DNA from: Schistosoma mansoni
Lineage: Eukaryota; Platyhelminthes; Trematoda; Strigeidida; Schistosomatidae
Length of the DNA stretch: 64,000 bases
Assembly: GCF_000237925.1 (NCBI RefSeq)
Contig: NC_031496.1
Location: 16,822,245 to 16,886,244 of the forward strand
Direction of reading: 5' to 3'
In this document: positions 46,932 to 61,627 of the stretch, one piece after another
Layout of the letters: the number at the start of each line of letters is the position of its first letter
How positions within the stretch are numbered: the stretch's first letter is position 1
The notes under the pieces: model-generated
Told to the model about the DNA's origin: nothing
Seen by the model: the letters and a program-made list of their open reading frames with translations, nothing else
The model's database searches: none
Made by a program: the position numbers and the translations under genes

Positions 46932-47449
46932 CTAAAAAAAAAGACTACGCACAATATTCGCTGTGTTACAAGAGTATGTACTAGTTTTATTGCCAGATGA
47001 TGATGGCTGAGCCCGAACAATTTTACGGTTTGCTTCTGCCAATCTGAATAATTCATGGCTTCGTCGAACATGAGGAGGTTGAAATGAGTCGGAAGCCAAA
47101 CGACGTCGTCGTGATAAGTTTATAACAGTTTGTCTTACAAAACTACTAAGACAACGCTGACTTAATACAGATCCATTCTGTAATGGACCAGCTTCAAATG
47201 TTCTTCCTTGAAGACGCATGATGCCAACTCTACATAATCCGGAACTTAAAGGATGAATATAAATTGTGACAGGGCAATCAAAATTCTTGCTAGTCATATT
47301 CTGGATGTTCATTCCAACTCCTGATTCACAGTGCATAGGTCCATCTTCCCATCGTTCGAGCCATACAACTGCCACTCGACCTCCAGTCGGGTCCGCCCCA
47401 ACTTCCCCCATACCTACTACACGTTGACTTGTCCCACGAGTGATGTTAG
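46932..47449 (-). CDS. RALGAPB: RALGAPB last exon
   Basis: Begins NITRGTSQRVVGMGEVGAD, then VVWLERWED, YIHPLSSGLCRVGIMRLQG, VRQTVINLSRRRRLASDS and PPHVRRSHEL, ending at TAG (46932-46934). The tail after PPHVRR is Asn/Ser-rich. Confidence 0.93.
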
Positions 47450-50400
47450 CTGGTGTGATAATTAAACAAGATATAATATTATTATTATAAAGGATGGGGG
47501 ATTTTATTCAGTATCAAGGTTTTCTTTTTGAGAAATATAAATTACTTATTGAGTACGCATATGTATTATTCACATTAAGTCTAATTGCTCAAATATCCAA
47601 TCTAAACAGTCTTTCAAAACTACCAATTTCTTATATGATTGTTAATGAGTATTTAGAAATTCCAAAACGTTTGCTTTATCTATGAATCTATGTAAAAGTT
47701 TCTATCATTTAAAATGTGCTCATTTTAGAAACAAAAATGGTTGGTTCATGATCTTTCTACTTTGAGTACCTTATAGTCTAATATTTTCAATGGTTTATAC
47801 ATAAATCCTTATGATGTGAACTGCAATAGCACCATTTTAACAAACACGATCTCACACACACTAAAAATCCAAAAAACCAGATTCACATCAAGTCAACTTG
47901 TAAAGGAAATTCTTATTGTTTGTCAACTGAAATATATTTACTAGAGAACCTTGATCCCTTTAGTGCTTGCCTTAATTGGGTGGAATACTCTTTTGAAAAC
48001 AAACAGATACACTGTCCTCTTGTCATTTTTCTGTGTGAAGTAGTTTAGTCATGTGTAATATACTCTATATAGTCACTTTAATCAGTATTCATCAGAAGTA
48101 ATTAGTTTCCTTTGATAGAACTGTTTACTTTTAACCTTGATGAAATATACCACCTTGTAAGATATTGGTCACTTTTAGAGATAGATAGGTTTCCAATATG
48201 CATACAACACAAACCTACTTAATAGCAATCATCTTTAGCGTTTTAAACTATCGGATTTCCTAAAAGTAATAATGATGAGCCCAATGTGTTAGCTATCTCA
48301 AGAGATAAATCAGGTTCACACGTAAATTATACATCTACGAAGTCGAGTGCATTTCGTATGCTTTAGGAAGTACCATTCGAGCAATGAAATATTCCATGTC
48401 GTTTGTACCAAACAGCTAAATGCAGTTATTACTAAACTAATTACAATTATTTTAATTTTAAACTTACTTATGATTTCGCTAGCAGTGCGATAACGTGTAC
48501 TCTTTAATATACAATTTTGATCAGGATTCTCTTCGTTTCCATAAAATTGATTAGTGGGACAAATGCATGCTAATTCTGTTATTGCATCAGCATAATATAT
48601 AATTGATTGAATACCATCTGGACAGTGGTCAGCATGTATATTTTTCGTCTGATTACAGTGACTCGTTACAAAGGGTCCATTTGATGTACGATAACTGGTT
48701 TGAAGGTTCCCTGTCCAACCTGAATGATCAGAAATATTTTTGATACAGCCGATACCACTTAAGAACTGATGAAATGCTTCAGGCAGCCTTGGCCAAATTT
48801 TCTGTTAAACAAATAAAAAGTCTACATACATGAGCAGAACTAGGTAGGGGGAAATCCAGAGTTAATGGTCAAACAGAGAAGAAATTATTCACAACTCTAA
48901 GTTACCAAAATTACTGAAAACTGTCTAAAAATTTATGAAATGTAAAATATACTTTTGTGGAGTAAGTTATGTAGAAGTCATATATGTACAAAATTCAAAA
49001 ACAAATCTCAATACTGTTCTACTGCATTACTGTTATCAGGCCAGAAACTTAATCAGAGAATGCTACAGTGGAGCGCGCTGATCAGTTCAATTTCAGCCAA
49101 TCAGTGCTAAGGGATGAGGTGAGAGAACTCCCAAATATTCCTGTGTAAAGTTTGTAAATACATCGACGTTCTATTACTTTGTTTTGTTCGGAATGTAACT
49201 TACGTTCCTGTCCAAGTCTTGTTTTAGTTTGACAACTGGTCGAGTAAACTGAAGCGTCCAAGAATACTAGGCTTGAATAAGGAGACTTAGCAATAACAAT
49301 AACATTGATTTGATCAAATCAAAAAGTTGGTATATATATGTATAATCATTGACATGCTTTTAGTAAATCTTTACTTTCTTGAATCCTTATGCAATAACAA
49401 TCTGTTATGCCCTGATTATTTCCTATTGCATCCCTATCGGTTTACATTGACCAATTTACTATTATCGTAGTGCATCATATTCTTTGTTTTTCAAAATTTC
49501 CACACTAAATATTTGCAAGACAGTCTTGGGAGTAAGGTTTGTTGAAGCATTATAAGTTATTTTGGCAGAGATCTCATATTTTCTTCTCTCTACGTCGAGG
49601 TGTGAAAGTCGTAATTTTCAGTACAAGCATCAATGTAGTTTTATTGTACGAAGCTGAAACGTGGAGAACTACTACAACTACCATCAAAAGAGTACAGCCG
49701 TCTATAAACAATTGTCTACGCAAGATCATCAACAACGACCTACTGTGGAGGAGAACAAACCAGCTTCCAGCTGAGGAGGAAATTAAGAAAAGACACTGTA
49801 GATAGATAGGATACACATTTCGGAAATTATCAGACTGAATCGCGACGTAAGCCCTAACTCATAATCCTGAAGGTGAAAGGAAAAGGCGTAAACCGGAGAA
49901 CACATTGTGCTGGGAATTGGAGGCGGACATCGAAAGAATGAACAGCACTTAGCAAAAACTGAGAAGCAGAGCCCAGAAAAGTTGGTTCGAGATTGCCGGT
50001 CAGCGGTTTAAGCTCAATGAGGGATAACAAACGTAATAAATGAGCAACGTCGAGTTGTTAGATGTAGTTAAATAAGCTTACACCCGGTGTCCATACTGAA
50101 AAGTTCACGAACATTCGCATCATGTCATCTGGAAAATGAATTTAACAGAAACCAATTATGTACAACTTCTACTCGTAGAGCACTAAAGTGAGACGTTTTG
50201 GTTTTCGACGCAGTGGAAAATATGATTAAAGTTCAACAAAACCCACTGAAAAACGACGACACATAGTAAACTGTTTAAATAAAAGTATGGGATGAATCTT
50301 AGGTATTTAAAATCCCAATATCATATATTTTGTCAGGTGAATAAATGGAGACAGTTGGTTATTGGGTAAACATTATCATTTTCCAATGTTGAAGTCTTAT

Positions 50401-53400
50401 TACCAATATTTATCGATCAAGTGATACTGTTATATCCTAGTGAAGATTAAAGTACGGGTAATTTCTTGGACCTATGAATGGACTATTATTCTATATAGAT
50501 TATTGTTGTATAGCTATTCAGTAATTAGATTTTGCATATCTATACTCATCTTACTATAAGCTTCATTTCGACCTATGAATTATTATTATATAATTTGCTG
50601 TTCCCAAATTATACTCAGTTTATTAATTACTGCCTCCCGCGTTCACAGCAACATTTGGGCTTGACCTTGTACAAATGTTATTTCCTATTTTATGGAGTGA
50701 TGCGGTCTGTCTGTCTGTCTGGTATATAAACCGAGTATGCCTGAAAGAAATGATTCGCATAGTTGAAGCTGGTATTTGTGTTCTGGACTCAAGTGGACGG
50801 GCCAGGCGGGCAAAGGACCGATAAGGACGCTCATATCGGTCGAACGTCCTTGGTTCGGCACAGTCCTAAGATTGGAAAAGTCGTATTTCAATTGGTGAAT
50901 AAATCACGTAATAAAAAAGTCGGGCTTAAATTCACGATAGATGCTACTAAATGTTTGGAGTTATTTGGTGAAAAAAATTCAGAACTAAATCTCAAAGCTC
51001 GTGGAGTGGTTTTCTATTGAGTAAGGAATCAGATTTTACTAAGTTTTCAGTTAAATAAAGTTAATTTTGATAAACGGAAATAAAAATGTAGTAATCTTAC
51101 CATATTCGCAAGAATATCACCAACTTTTGACTGACCAGCAGCAACATAAAAAACCAAAAGCGTATCACCTGTCCTGGTTGGCATATGGTCTAAATTTGTT
51201 AATATATCAGCAAAGTCTAGATTTTCCACATCAAATGGAAATAAGGGCAGTAGTTCATCTTCAGTGCTATTCGACGGCAAAGTAGACGGAAACCCCTGTA
51301 TGATACGATTAGCTGTTAAAGATGGACTTTGTCGATTCCCAAGACCAGGACGTTCACTTGATTGATTATCACGTTTTAACTCCGGACGTGGCCATAATGA
51401 TTGGGGCATTTGATAAGGTCCCATTGATAAATAGCCCAAATGTGTTAGTAATAAACGTATTGGGTGAAAACTAACAACGGGACTGAGAAAGGCAAGAACG
51501 AAAACAATAGTCACTTACTAAAACAAGTTCTCGAAAATTTATTGGTTGCTAAAGTGCACTTATGTAGCTACTGGGATAAATTCACTCAGAGTTCATAAAA
51601 CAGTGCTGTATTATGAACAACTAACTGTTACATAATATATACCGAAGGACGAGTACGTTTTACATTTCATAATTTTACAACATTTGCTAACACACAATTA
51701 GAAAGGAAAGTTTTAATTCTAAAAAGTGAATAACTAAAGCTTTGATATTTTCAAAAAAAACTGAGCATTAGGCAAAATGTTAATAATAAAATAATGACAT
51801 ATTTGTGATTTCTCAACGAGTAAAATTTTGAATTTCTGATTTTTCGTGACCTAGTGTAAGCCACTTCAGAGCAAATAAATGACCGTATTAGATTAACAAG
51901 TTCAAATAGACCACTTAGACTTAATTTCATACAATTATTTACTCAGAAGAGGCTTAGGAGGCCACAAAACATTAGAAATTCCAATTCTTATTTATTGAGA
52001 TATTTAAGTGGCCCTATATCTGACTCCCGTTAAATCGTATGATGATTGTCATAGAAATATACATGCCGCCAACATTCGTATATTTTTATTGACTTAACTC
52101 GCGTTAGAGAATAACGGAATAAAATAAGCCAAATACAAGAATGAATTTTGAATACCTATATTTCACACACTCATTGATTTAAAGAGACAACCAGAGAAAC
52201 GGAATAAAGGAAGTGAAACGAAGTGGCACACAGCGGAGATGGCGAGTGAGCCGACTCGTGACTCAATATTTATATTCAGACCAAAAATAAGTTACAGACA
52301 CGTAATGAATAGAGTAAGCAATTAACACACATGCGGTCATATAAAAACAATAAGTAAACAGGTCAAAATGTGGCTCGAGAAGAATAAATAAGTTGGTCTG
52401 TCGTCCAAATGCTAGAATAACCTGTGCCAGCTTGACATATTACCAGCCACAACAATATCACGAATATACCATTATCTTATTATTGAAACTTAAAATGTCC
52501 ATTCAGTAGATAAAATGCATTTCTCTTTAAAAAATTAGCAGCTTTCGAATCAATATCTACATGACAGACTTTAACTTAATAAAATAAATAAATAAATGTT
52601 GTAAAGACTACCCATTACTTGCCCCCAAATGCCCTGGTACAGCCGAGAGTGGGGAGAGTCCACTCTCCCTCTCGAAATGCTCTCACATGGCCAGCGAATA
52701 TATAGCTTCTGCCAGGGAAGTCCTACTCACTGCCTTCTCGTGGCGGGGGTGTTGTTTACGAAAGTGAGAGGACGAAAAGCGAATGCCCGGCGCTTTAACC
52801 AGGTTGGTGGACACGGAGGGTCCACCTAGGGGAGTTGGAAAACCCTGATTCCAAACCAATGGTGCACATGGGCTCCAGTATCCTGATGGAACGAATGGCG
52901 AATGAACCTGCTGTTGGTCAACGGCTACCATGGGACTGCATCTCCTTACGATGCTTCACTGCCTTGTGGATCAGACCTTTAGGTGAAGAGCTCGGGGTGT
53001 GGCTCCCTAAGAAAACCACCTGCTTCGGTTTGGGCACCCGGGCAGTATCACAGCCCACACACAAATAAATGAAATGATGAATTCTATTGACGATACTATT
53101 CTCGCTCATATTAGAAACAAGACAATTTACACTATTATTATTATTATTACTATTATTTACTACGTCGCTTTTTCACTCCCTTTATTCCCAAATTGTGTAT
53201 CCTTCCTTTCCAACTTATGCAGTAGCTTGCCCATGGTAGAAACTCTGTCCTATCTAAACGATCTCCAGTCACTGTCTGGTTGAAAGTGAATGCTTCCACC
53301 GACTACGAATACTGAAGCAGTCTTTCTGAAACCACGTATGGAGCTAGCCTCTAGGCTAGCTAACACCCCACCGAAAAGTATAGATGAGCATTGGTTGCTT

Positions 53401-56400
53401 CTTCACGACGCCATGAAAATGGCGAGTAAAGCCGCTTGCGGCTTCGCGAAACGTCCCGCTTACAAGCACTGGGTTTCTTCTGGCTCCTTACAACTGATGG
53501 AAGCCCGTCGGTCTACTCCGGGTGACCGTGAGTTTGACCACAAACGAAGGCTGTTACGTAATGAAATCGGGCAAAGCTTGCGTAAGGACCGAGAAGCCTG
53601 GTGGTCGGAGCGTGCTAATGAGATGGAAGCAGCAGCTGCATTTGGTAACTGCCGGAAGCTCTTCCAACTCATCCGAGCCACTGGCAGCAAGAAGTCTGGT
53701 GTGAGTGAAACAGTCTACGAGGATGACGGGATGTCAATCACTAACGTCTTGGACGATGGGCGGAATTTTCCGAAGGGCAGTTCAACTGGCCTGCTGCTCC
53801 GGCAACATCGACCAGTTTTTCCTGCCACCCCCATTGCCGGTGACGACTGATCCACCAAACGAGGCGGAAGTCCGCAAGGAACTCCAACTCTTGAAGCGCT
53901 ACAAATCACTGGGCCCAGATGACTTACCTCCGGCTCTTTTTAAAGATGGTGGTGACTTTCTGGCTAAGGAACTGACGGTGTTGTTTACAAAGGTTTGGGA
54001 GCAAGAAAGTGTTCCAACATCATGGAATGAGTCAATAGTCGTCCCTATCTTTAAAAAGGGTTCACGTTGTTCCTGTAACAACTATCGGGGGATAAGTCTA
54101 CTTCCGATTGCGTCCAGACTATTGGCTTCTGTCATTCTTCGTAGGTTGTTTAAAACCCGAGAACGATTGACTCGCGAGGAGCAGGCTGGTTTTCGTTCTG
54201 GTCGAGGATGCATTGATCACATCTTCACCCTCCGCCAAATGTTAGAACACCGTCATACTTATCACAGGCCAACAATCGTAGTGTTTCTTGATATCAGGGC
54301 TGCCTTCGATTCGTTGGACAGGACTGTTCTCTGGGATTGTCTATTGAAGAAGGGTGTGCCTGAGAAATTCATTAACATCTTAAAGGCCCTGTATACGAAC
54401 ACCTCAGGCAGAGTGAGGGCATACAACTACCTTTCTCCCTTGTTCCATTCGAGCAGTGGGGTTAGGCAGGGTTGCCCGATCTCACCATTCCTCTTCAACT
54501 TTGCCATCGACGACATCCTGGAAACAGCTCTGATGGATGTAAGTAATGGCAGTGTGGATATGTTGCCTGGAGAACGACTTCTCGACCTCGAGTATGCGGA
54601 TGATATTGTCTTACTGTGCGATAATGCCCAAGGCATGCAATCCGCACTTAATCAGTTGGCAATCAGTGTCCGCAGGTACGGCATGTGCTTTGCACCCTCC
54701 AAGTGCAAAGTACTCCTACAAGACTGGCAGGATTCTCATCCTGTACTCACCCTGGATGGTGAGCAGATTGGAGTAGTTGAGAAGTTCGTATATCTAGGTA
54801 GCTATATAAGTGCTGGTGGTGGCGTGAGTGATGAGATTGATGCACGTATAAGGAAAGCCAGAGCGGCTTATGCCAATCTGGGCCATCTTTGGCGCCTTCG
54901 TGATGTTAGTCTGGCTGTAAAAGGTCGGATTTACAACGCGTCGGTGAGAGCAATTTGGCTATATGCTTGTGAAACCTGGCCTCTCCAAGTTGAGGATGTT
55001 AGACGTCTCTCTGTGTTCGATCATCGTTGTCTCCGAAGGATTGCTGACATACAGTGGCAACACCATGTTAGTAATGCAGAGGTTCGGCATCGTGTGTTCG
55101 GGCGCAGAGACGATAATTCAATTGGTGTCACCATCTTGAAACACCGACTTCGGTGGCTTGGACATGTTTTACGAATGTCGTCCCAGAGACTTCCACGTCG
55201 TGCATTATTTGCCGACTCTGGGACTGGTTGGAAGAAGCGGAGAGGAGGTCAGTGTATGACATGGTGTCGTGGCATGAAAGAGAGCTGCAAAGGGCTAGCT
55301 TCTGTTGGTCATTCACGACTCCCTGGATGGGGTCCGAGAGATGGTGCAACACAGTGGCTAGAGACGCTATCAGATATGGCTCAGAATAGAAGCCAGTGGC
55401 GATCCTGCTGTAACCTTCTTTTACTTTCTACATAAAGAGTGGTTCTAACTTTCTTAACTGAGAGAGTCTTCTGGTTGTACATTTCAGTCCGCCTTATCTT
55501 TTCATCCCTTCTCTTCCTACTTTCATTATTTTGTGTGGCGCATATGTATCTGGTGCCCTTTTGTACCAATATATATGTGTTTAAATAATAAATAATAATA
55601 ATAACCCATTACTTGGTAGATTACCTTCTCTCTCAAAAATAATTAGTAAGGCAGTATTATTGTCCTACTATTAAAAGCGAAATAAGAATACAAACTACGT
55701 AGTGTACAATCATGATATGTATTATTCTAAAACTATCTTTCAGTCTAAATACAAGTTTTATTCTGATAGATGTACCCCGAAGTTAATTACAAACATTTTA
55801 CTGACACACTGGTTAGCATTATTAATGAAAACTCCCTATTTACTGACTATATGAGTGAACATCTCGCTGAAATACCAAGTATAGAATATCACCGTTGCAG
55901 GATACTATTTATCCCACGGTTATTTTTGTATTTTAAATTGATAAATATTGGTTACTGATTCCTGAAAAGTAATACAAAGTCAGTCAGCTACAACGTAGGA
56001 CCAGGCACATATAGGCATCGGTTCAAGTTGCCAAGTTGCTGTTTGAGGTATGAGGGCGGTTATCAATTCCCGATTGCCCATACCATGGAAGGGTTCTTCT
56101 GGAGGCACCTGAAATGGAAATAGGGTTAGTGGTGGTCTTAGTGACCTGAGAGCGTGACCGTAACGCCCAAGAGACAACTGCTTGAGGTCGGTCACATAAG
56201 ACTTTCTTGTGAGTAATTTTCGTGTTAACTCCATACCGTGGGATAAGACGAGGTGTGCATTTTTAGGGTCGACCATTCCTAACCCCACCTCTCCTTGTGG
56301 GAAGGCAGCATCGCTGTTATGCTGGCTGTCTGAAGGAAGCATCTTACTGCCATCACACCTCTATACAGTTGGCAGTACGACTTCGCCTTCGAACCTTGGG

Positions 56401-59400
56401 TTTGCTGCTTTTAGTCGTACCACTCTTCAACCTGTCTGGCATGGTAGGACCTTGGGGAATGACTGTTCCAGCGAGTATAGCTCGATTGGTTCATCACGAT
56501 AGGCAAGCCCGACCACCACATCAAGGTAGCAGCAACGGTCGGGTAAAAGTAATACAAAACATAAATATCCCTCGACCGATCACCTTTTCTTCAAACTATG
56601 AACGTAAATAATTTACAAAGTACTAGTCGTATTGTTTCGAACGTTGTCATAGACCCCGATAACGTGTTCTTGAGTACGCTGTATCTGGTAGCGTTCCAAT
56701 CGCAACAATGTTCCTGAACACATGAGCAGAAATTTTCCAAAACAAGTTAACCGATCGCTTAATTTTAAATGTTTTTTAATCACACCCAAAAATTTCCATT
56801 ACTATGGATCATGAATTACAATAACCGTGCAATAAATGTCAGTCACTGTTGAGAGTACACATTTATAGAAAAACATTGACAAACTGAGTTGGATTTTTGC
56901 AAGTCATTTCATGTTACTTTATTCATAAAACTAATATTAAAGCAAGACACAAAAAATCAAACTTACATTGGTGCTTTTGCTTCCGTGATTGGATCAGGAT
57001 ATGGTGCATTGATTCTTTCTTGGACACAACGCAATCCAACTTCTTTTGTTAGTGAAGCAGAAAGGTTATTAATGTCTTGAATGCATTAATTTCTTGTCTA
57101 ACATTACTTCCAAGTTCACTGCCGACTTTATCCAGCGACGGCATTGTATGATCACTAATTTTGATGAGAAAGAATTTGGTATATATATATATATACATAA
57201 TTTAAAGTACAACTACAGAAAAGTGGTGGATCTTGTTCAATTACTGATCAGCGCCAAAAAACTAGAAAATATGATGTTAGTAACTGTTCAGAGATCAATA
57301 AATTGAAAACGTCTCAGTCCAATGGAAAGTCATTAGCAGCTAGAATAGCTCAATGACGTCTCAGAGTGTGTATCTGAATGATGCGGATTCAGACTCACCA
57401 AAGAAGATCAGTTCCCTTAAGACTGGGGGTATATCTCGCCCCCAAATGAGACCCTACCGACCACCTAGAACCACCCAACTATTTACTGGTTTCAAAAGCT
57501 TGAAAGTGCTGGCAACTAGTTAAGAAATTAATGATGAGTACGAAAAATGCACTACATATTCCAGAAATTATATCATGAGCTAATTAGTAGTAGTATTTTA
57601 TATACAATTAGTTATGTGGTAAATTATACATAATTAGTGACAAATAATCAAGAAACATGTTGCTTACGCTTCAACAAGTGGAATATCGGATATCGATTGT
57701 GGAAAATTTAAAGCAGGAACATTTTCATTGTTGGTTACTGTGGTGATAAGTCTTTCCAGAAAACAACCCCAAGGTTTAGGACGATTAATTACTACTTCTT
57801 GCTTTTGATCCGAATAATTTGACTGAGAATTTGAGTCGCTTCCCAACAATGGTGAGAGACGCATATGCGTTATCCAAACATGACGTCCAAACGGTCCTCG
57901 AATAATTAAAATTGCAGCTGGTCCATCTGTTGAACAATTAGTTTTTGGTTTTATGGCTGATTCAAATGAGTTCGTAGGGAATTCGCACAATCCAATTATT
58001 AAACTGGGTTCGGACCAGAAATAGTGAAATTCTGATCGACCCTTAAATGAATTCGACTCTTCATCTATAATCAATTTCAAAATGTTATCTTCTGCCAACT
58101 GAGAACATGTTGTATCTGTCCCGAATGGCTCAGGAAAAGATCCAGCTACTGACATTAAATTTGACAAACAAGCCTCAGCTGCATCACAAACACGTTTTGA
58201 GGATGGAACCAAAGGTTTTTGACCTTTGAGAATAGTAGTAGAGGGCTCATTTTTTGCCTGTTTATTCTGACTTAGATAAAAAAAGAGAACGTTGTTTAAT
58301 ACAAGGTACTCAGAAACAGCAGTTTGAAGAGAAAAAAACAAACTACAATATTATCAGAATGCTATCAACTGTCACACGTAAGTAAACTTGAAATTTTTCA
58401 TCATGTGATGCTAACATATGAAAGGAATTCTTTCAAAAGATTATTGTTTACTGTATTATGCATAAATAGTTGTTTGAGTTATCAATCATCAAGTAAATAT
58501 TGTTTAATAACAAGTCTATTCATTAAAAATCTAATGTGGAAAAAACAGAATTTAGCTCATCTACGGTTCGGAGGTGATTTTCATCGGGAAATGATATCAA
58601 CTGAGGAACTACTAGGTACTAGATAGCATCAAGTGGTTAGTTCGACCTAATTCCGGTTCCTCAGCAGTAATTATTACTGTGTTGTTGATTTAAGGTACAC
58701 GATCAACTCATATTTTAAATATAATCCACAAATAGTTGAATATGTCTAAAGAAAACCAAATAATTCATTTTACCCTCGATATTCAGTTGATGAATACACT
58801 ATGGTTGTGTTAGTATTCTGTTTATTATACTAAGATGGTTCACAGACAATCAGTGTATTATAAAAAAAATTTATTAAATAGCTTCCTCGATTGGGGGTTG
58901 GAACGCACGACCCAGTAACTCAAGGTCTAATACTTTAATCACTTCACTAAGATAAAAATGTTAAGAGTCTAATGTTATATCAAATTGTTTAGCTCTGAAC
59001 GGATCATTATCATAAGATTGGCATCAAAGATTCGACAAAAATTAAAATACAACATTTCACAACCAATAACCTACCGAAGACTTAGCACCACAAATACCCA
59101 ATTCAATTGTTTCTAATATAGTCCATACACATTCTCGATCAGATAATAATAAATTCACATGTTGTACAATCCATGAAGATAAACAATAATACGCAGCAAC
59201 AATAATACTATGTAGCTGCCTTTTATGATCCTTTTTTTCACGGTTACATTGATTTGTAATAAATTCACATATTGATCGGACAGTATGTCTGTCTAAAATT
59301 AAATATGGGAGGTGAAACAAAACGAAGAAAGATTTAAAACATAATTGCCTTTTTCTTCAATCAAAAATGATGTTACTCAATAATCGATTAATAAGTTTAC

Positions 59401-61588
59401 AAGTGTTTCATAGTAAGAAAAGAAACTAGTGGAAAACTAAACTGTATGTTCACTCATGCTGGAATTGATTGATATGTCGTGACATAAACGATAAGAATTG
59501 TTCTTGACCCGAAAATTCTAGAGTTGCATACATCAAGTCTGGGGTCACTACAGCAAAAAACACTTATCCAAATATGTAAGAGATTGTTCAGAGTTTTGTT
59601 TATTCTACAATAGTACTTTTACACTGATATAATTCTAGTTAAATCTTTTTTTATTCAATATTGAGGACTTCAGACACCAAGAAAAAAAAGAAATTGAAAT
59701 AGGTTTTAATAAAATACAATTACACTTCCAAAAATAAATCTTTTTACAAACCCTTATCGTTTATCGACCCCATCTATTATGTAGTCAGCTAGGATATATT
59801 TCTCCCACTAAACACTCGTGATACTTGACACTTTCCGTACAACTTATCACCCTGTGGATAGAAAAGTTTGATGATAGTATCTACCATTTTTTCATAGTAA
59901 AATCTAACTACAAATTTAATGCAAATTGTACGGTTAATTCAAGAAACAACATCTTTTAAATGAAATCTTCCTAGACTTATTTCACTTCCCTGGGGGAGTG
60001 GCTATAGGTGAGGACTACCGAAGTGTACGAAACTGGGACAAAACAACAACGGTTCAGTGCTCCTTAGTTCTCGGTTATTCTTTAGTTGATGTCACTTAAC
60101 CATACACAATAACTTTACACAAAACAATCTTTCGAATTAATTCTGATGACTTATTGATCTGAAATATCAAGATAACACAATTAATTAATTAATTAACTGA
60201 CGAATAATAAAAATAATTTTATCAGATGAAACAAGTTGAATATTAAAGTACTCACAAGTAGATGGATCAACCGGTGTAACATTTACACTAGATAAACCAG
60301 AGATGATTTCTAATAAATAAAGCATAACCGAAGGATCATTTTTCCACTTATATACTAGATTACCACAAAGTAGTGGTGTCAGAATATTGAAGAAACTAGA
60401 TGTTGTGTCTAAAACGTAAAAAGAAAGTTTGCAACTGTGAAGAGAATATATAACACTAGTGTATGGATATTATGAACCACCTAAATATATTTGAGGGAAT
60501 CAATACACGTGAAAGAATAAGAATAAACCAAACCAAACTCTGCTTACCATGCTTGTAAAATATGTTTTGCTTCAACCACAAATCACATTAGCTAATCCAA
60601 CGAATCAAATGACGAAAGAAATAAAAAACTTGCTGTCGTATCATCTACGTGAAATGTGTTGAACATGTGCCAATAAGATCATGTATCATTAATACCAAAC
60701 AACCATCCACCACTATATCAACAGGGAGCTAAATGATAAACACTGCCAAAGTCTAATAGATAACAAACTATCATACTAATCTATGAAGTCATTAATTGTT
60801 AGACTTCTGTCGTATAGGGGAGCGTTGACTTGTACAATACGTGAAGAGACTAGACAAAATGGTCTGAAACTAATCACTAATGACGAAGATGCATTTACTA
60901 TCTACACACCTACAAATCTTGATAGTTTGTCTTGAAAATTTTCACAATCCAACAGTATTATTTTTGTTTACTATAAGAAATTTCCTCTTTTTGTTATTGA
61001 GAAGTGGGAGAATTAGAACCAAGATGTATTTTATTGTATGCACACACATTGTTGCATCTGCCTATTTATTTATCTTACTAAAATTACATGAACGTAATAA
61101 ATCAATTTAAAAATTGTTATCAAAAACGTCAGTATCGATAGTGACATTCTGCCTGTATCTGATAAATCTCCGACCAATTAATTGAGGTATGAATGAAGTT
61201 CTCCGTCGGATACGAACGAGTTAAACTTCAGAGATGTTACACCTCCAGACAGACTGTCAAAATAACATTAATTCAAAAACAGGGAATGAAACTTCCTGGA
61301 CGGAATGAACAACTACGCGCTGGTGATATATATTATTAGAATAGTCTCCATACAACTGACTTAGACAATTTCATCAACGAACAACATGATTCAATCACAA
61401 ACACGAAGAGTAATTAAACAATAATACCTATTTAAAAACTGTTGAAAAAAGTAATCTAAACATAAAAAGCCTTACGAGATTTGCCAGGGTCATTTCGACC
61501 ATTAGATGACTGCGTCTCATCAGCTGACATGTCTTCAATTAAAGCCAATGCCACACCTAATCAATAGTTAAAAACGAAAATTATTTGG

Positions 61589-61627
<39 letters not shown>

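Larger units (their letters stand above)
52622..55603 (+). mobile_element. RTE-like LINE with both ends and target duplication, no endonuclease
   Basis: The 5' end is CCCCCAAATGCCC and the 3' end AATAATAAT. Direct repeats ACCCATTACTTG lie at 52610-52621 and 55604-55615. A 450-bp GC-rich 5' region is followed by ~220 bp of AT-rich sequence and then the RT-coding part. The apurinic-type endonuclease that should precede RT is absent, so this is an internal deletion rather than a simple 5' truncation. It lies antisense in a RALGAPB intron. Confidence 0.88.

Noticed and set aside
53074-53283. 69-codon frame before the LINE RT
   Set aside because: Contains an ATT-repeat-derived Ile run; spacer DNA without endonuclease motifs.
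55980-56342. 120-codon minus-strand frame as a gene
   Set aside because: Entirely inside a LINE-derived insertion with target duplications; no recognisable domain.
61592-61625. Regulatory or matrix-attachment role for the (AT)n tract
   Set aside because: Ordinary microsatellite within an intron; nothing else supports a function.
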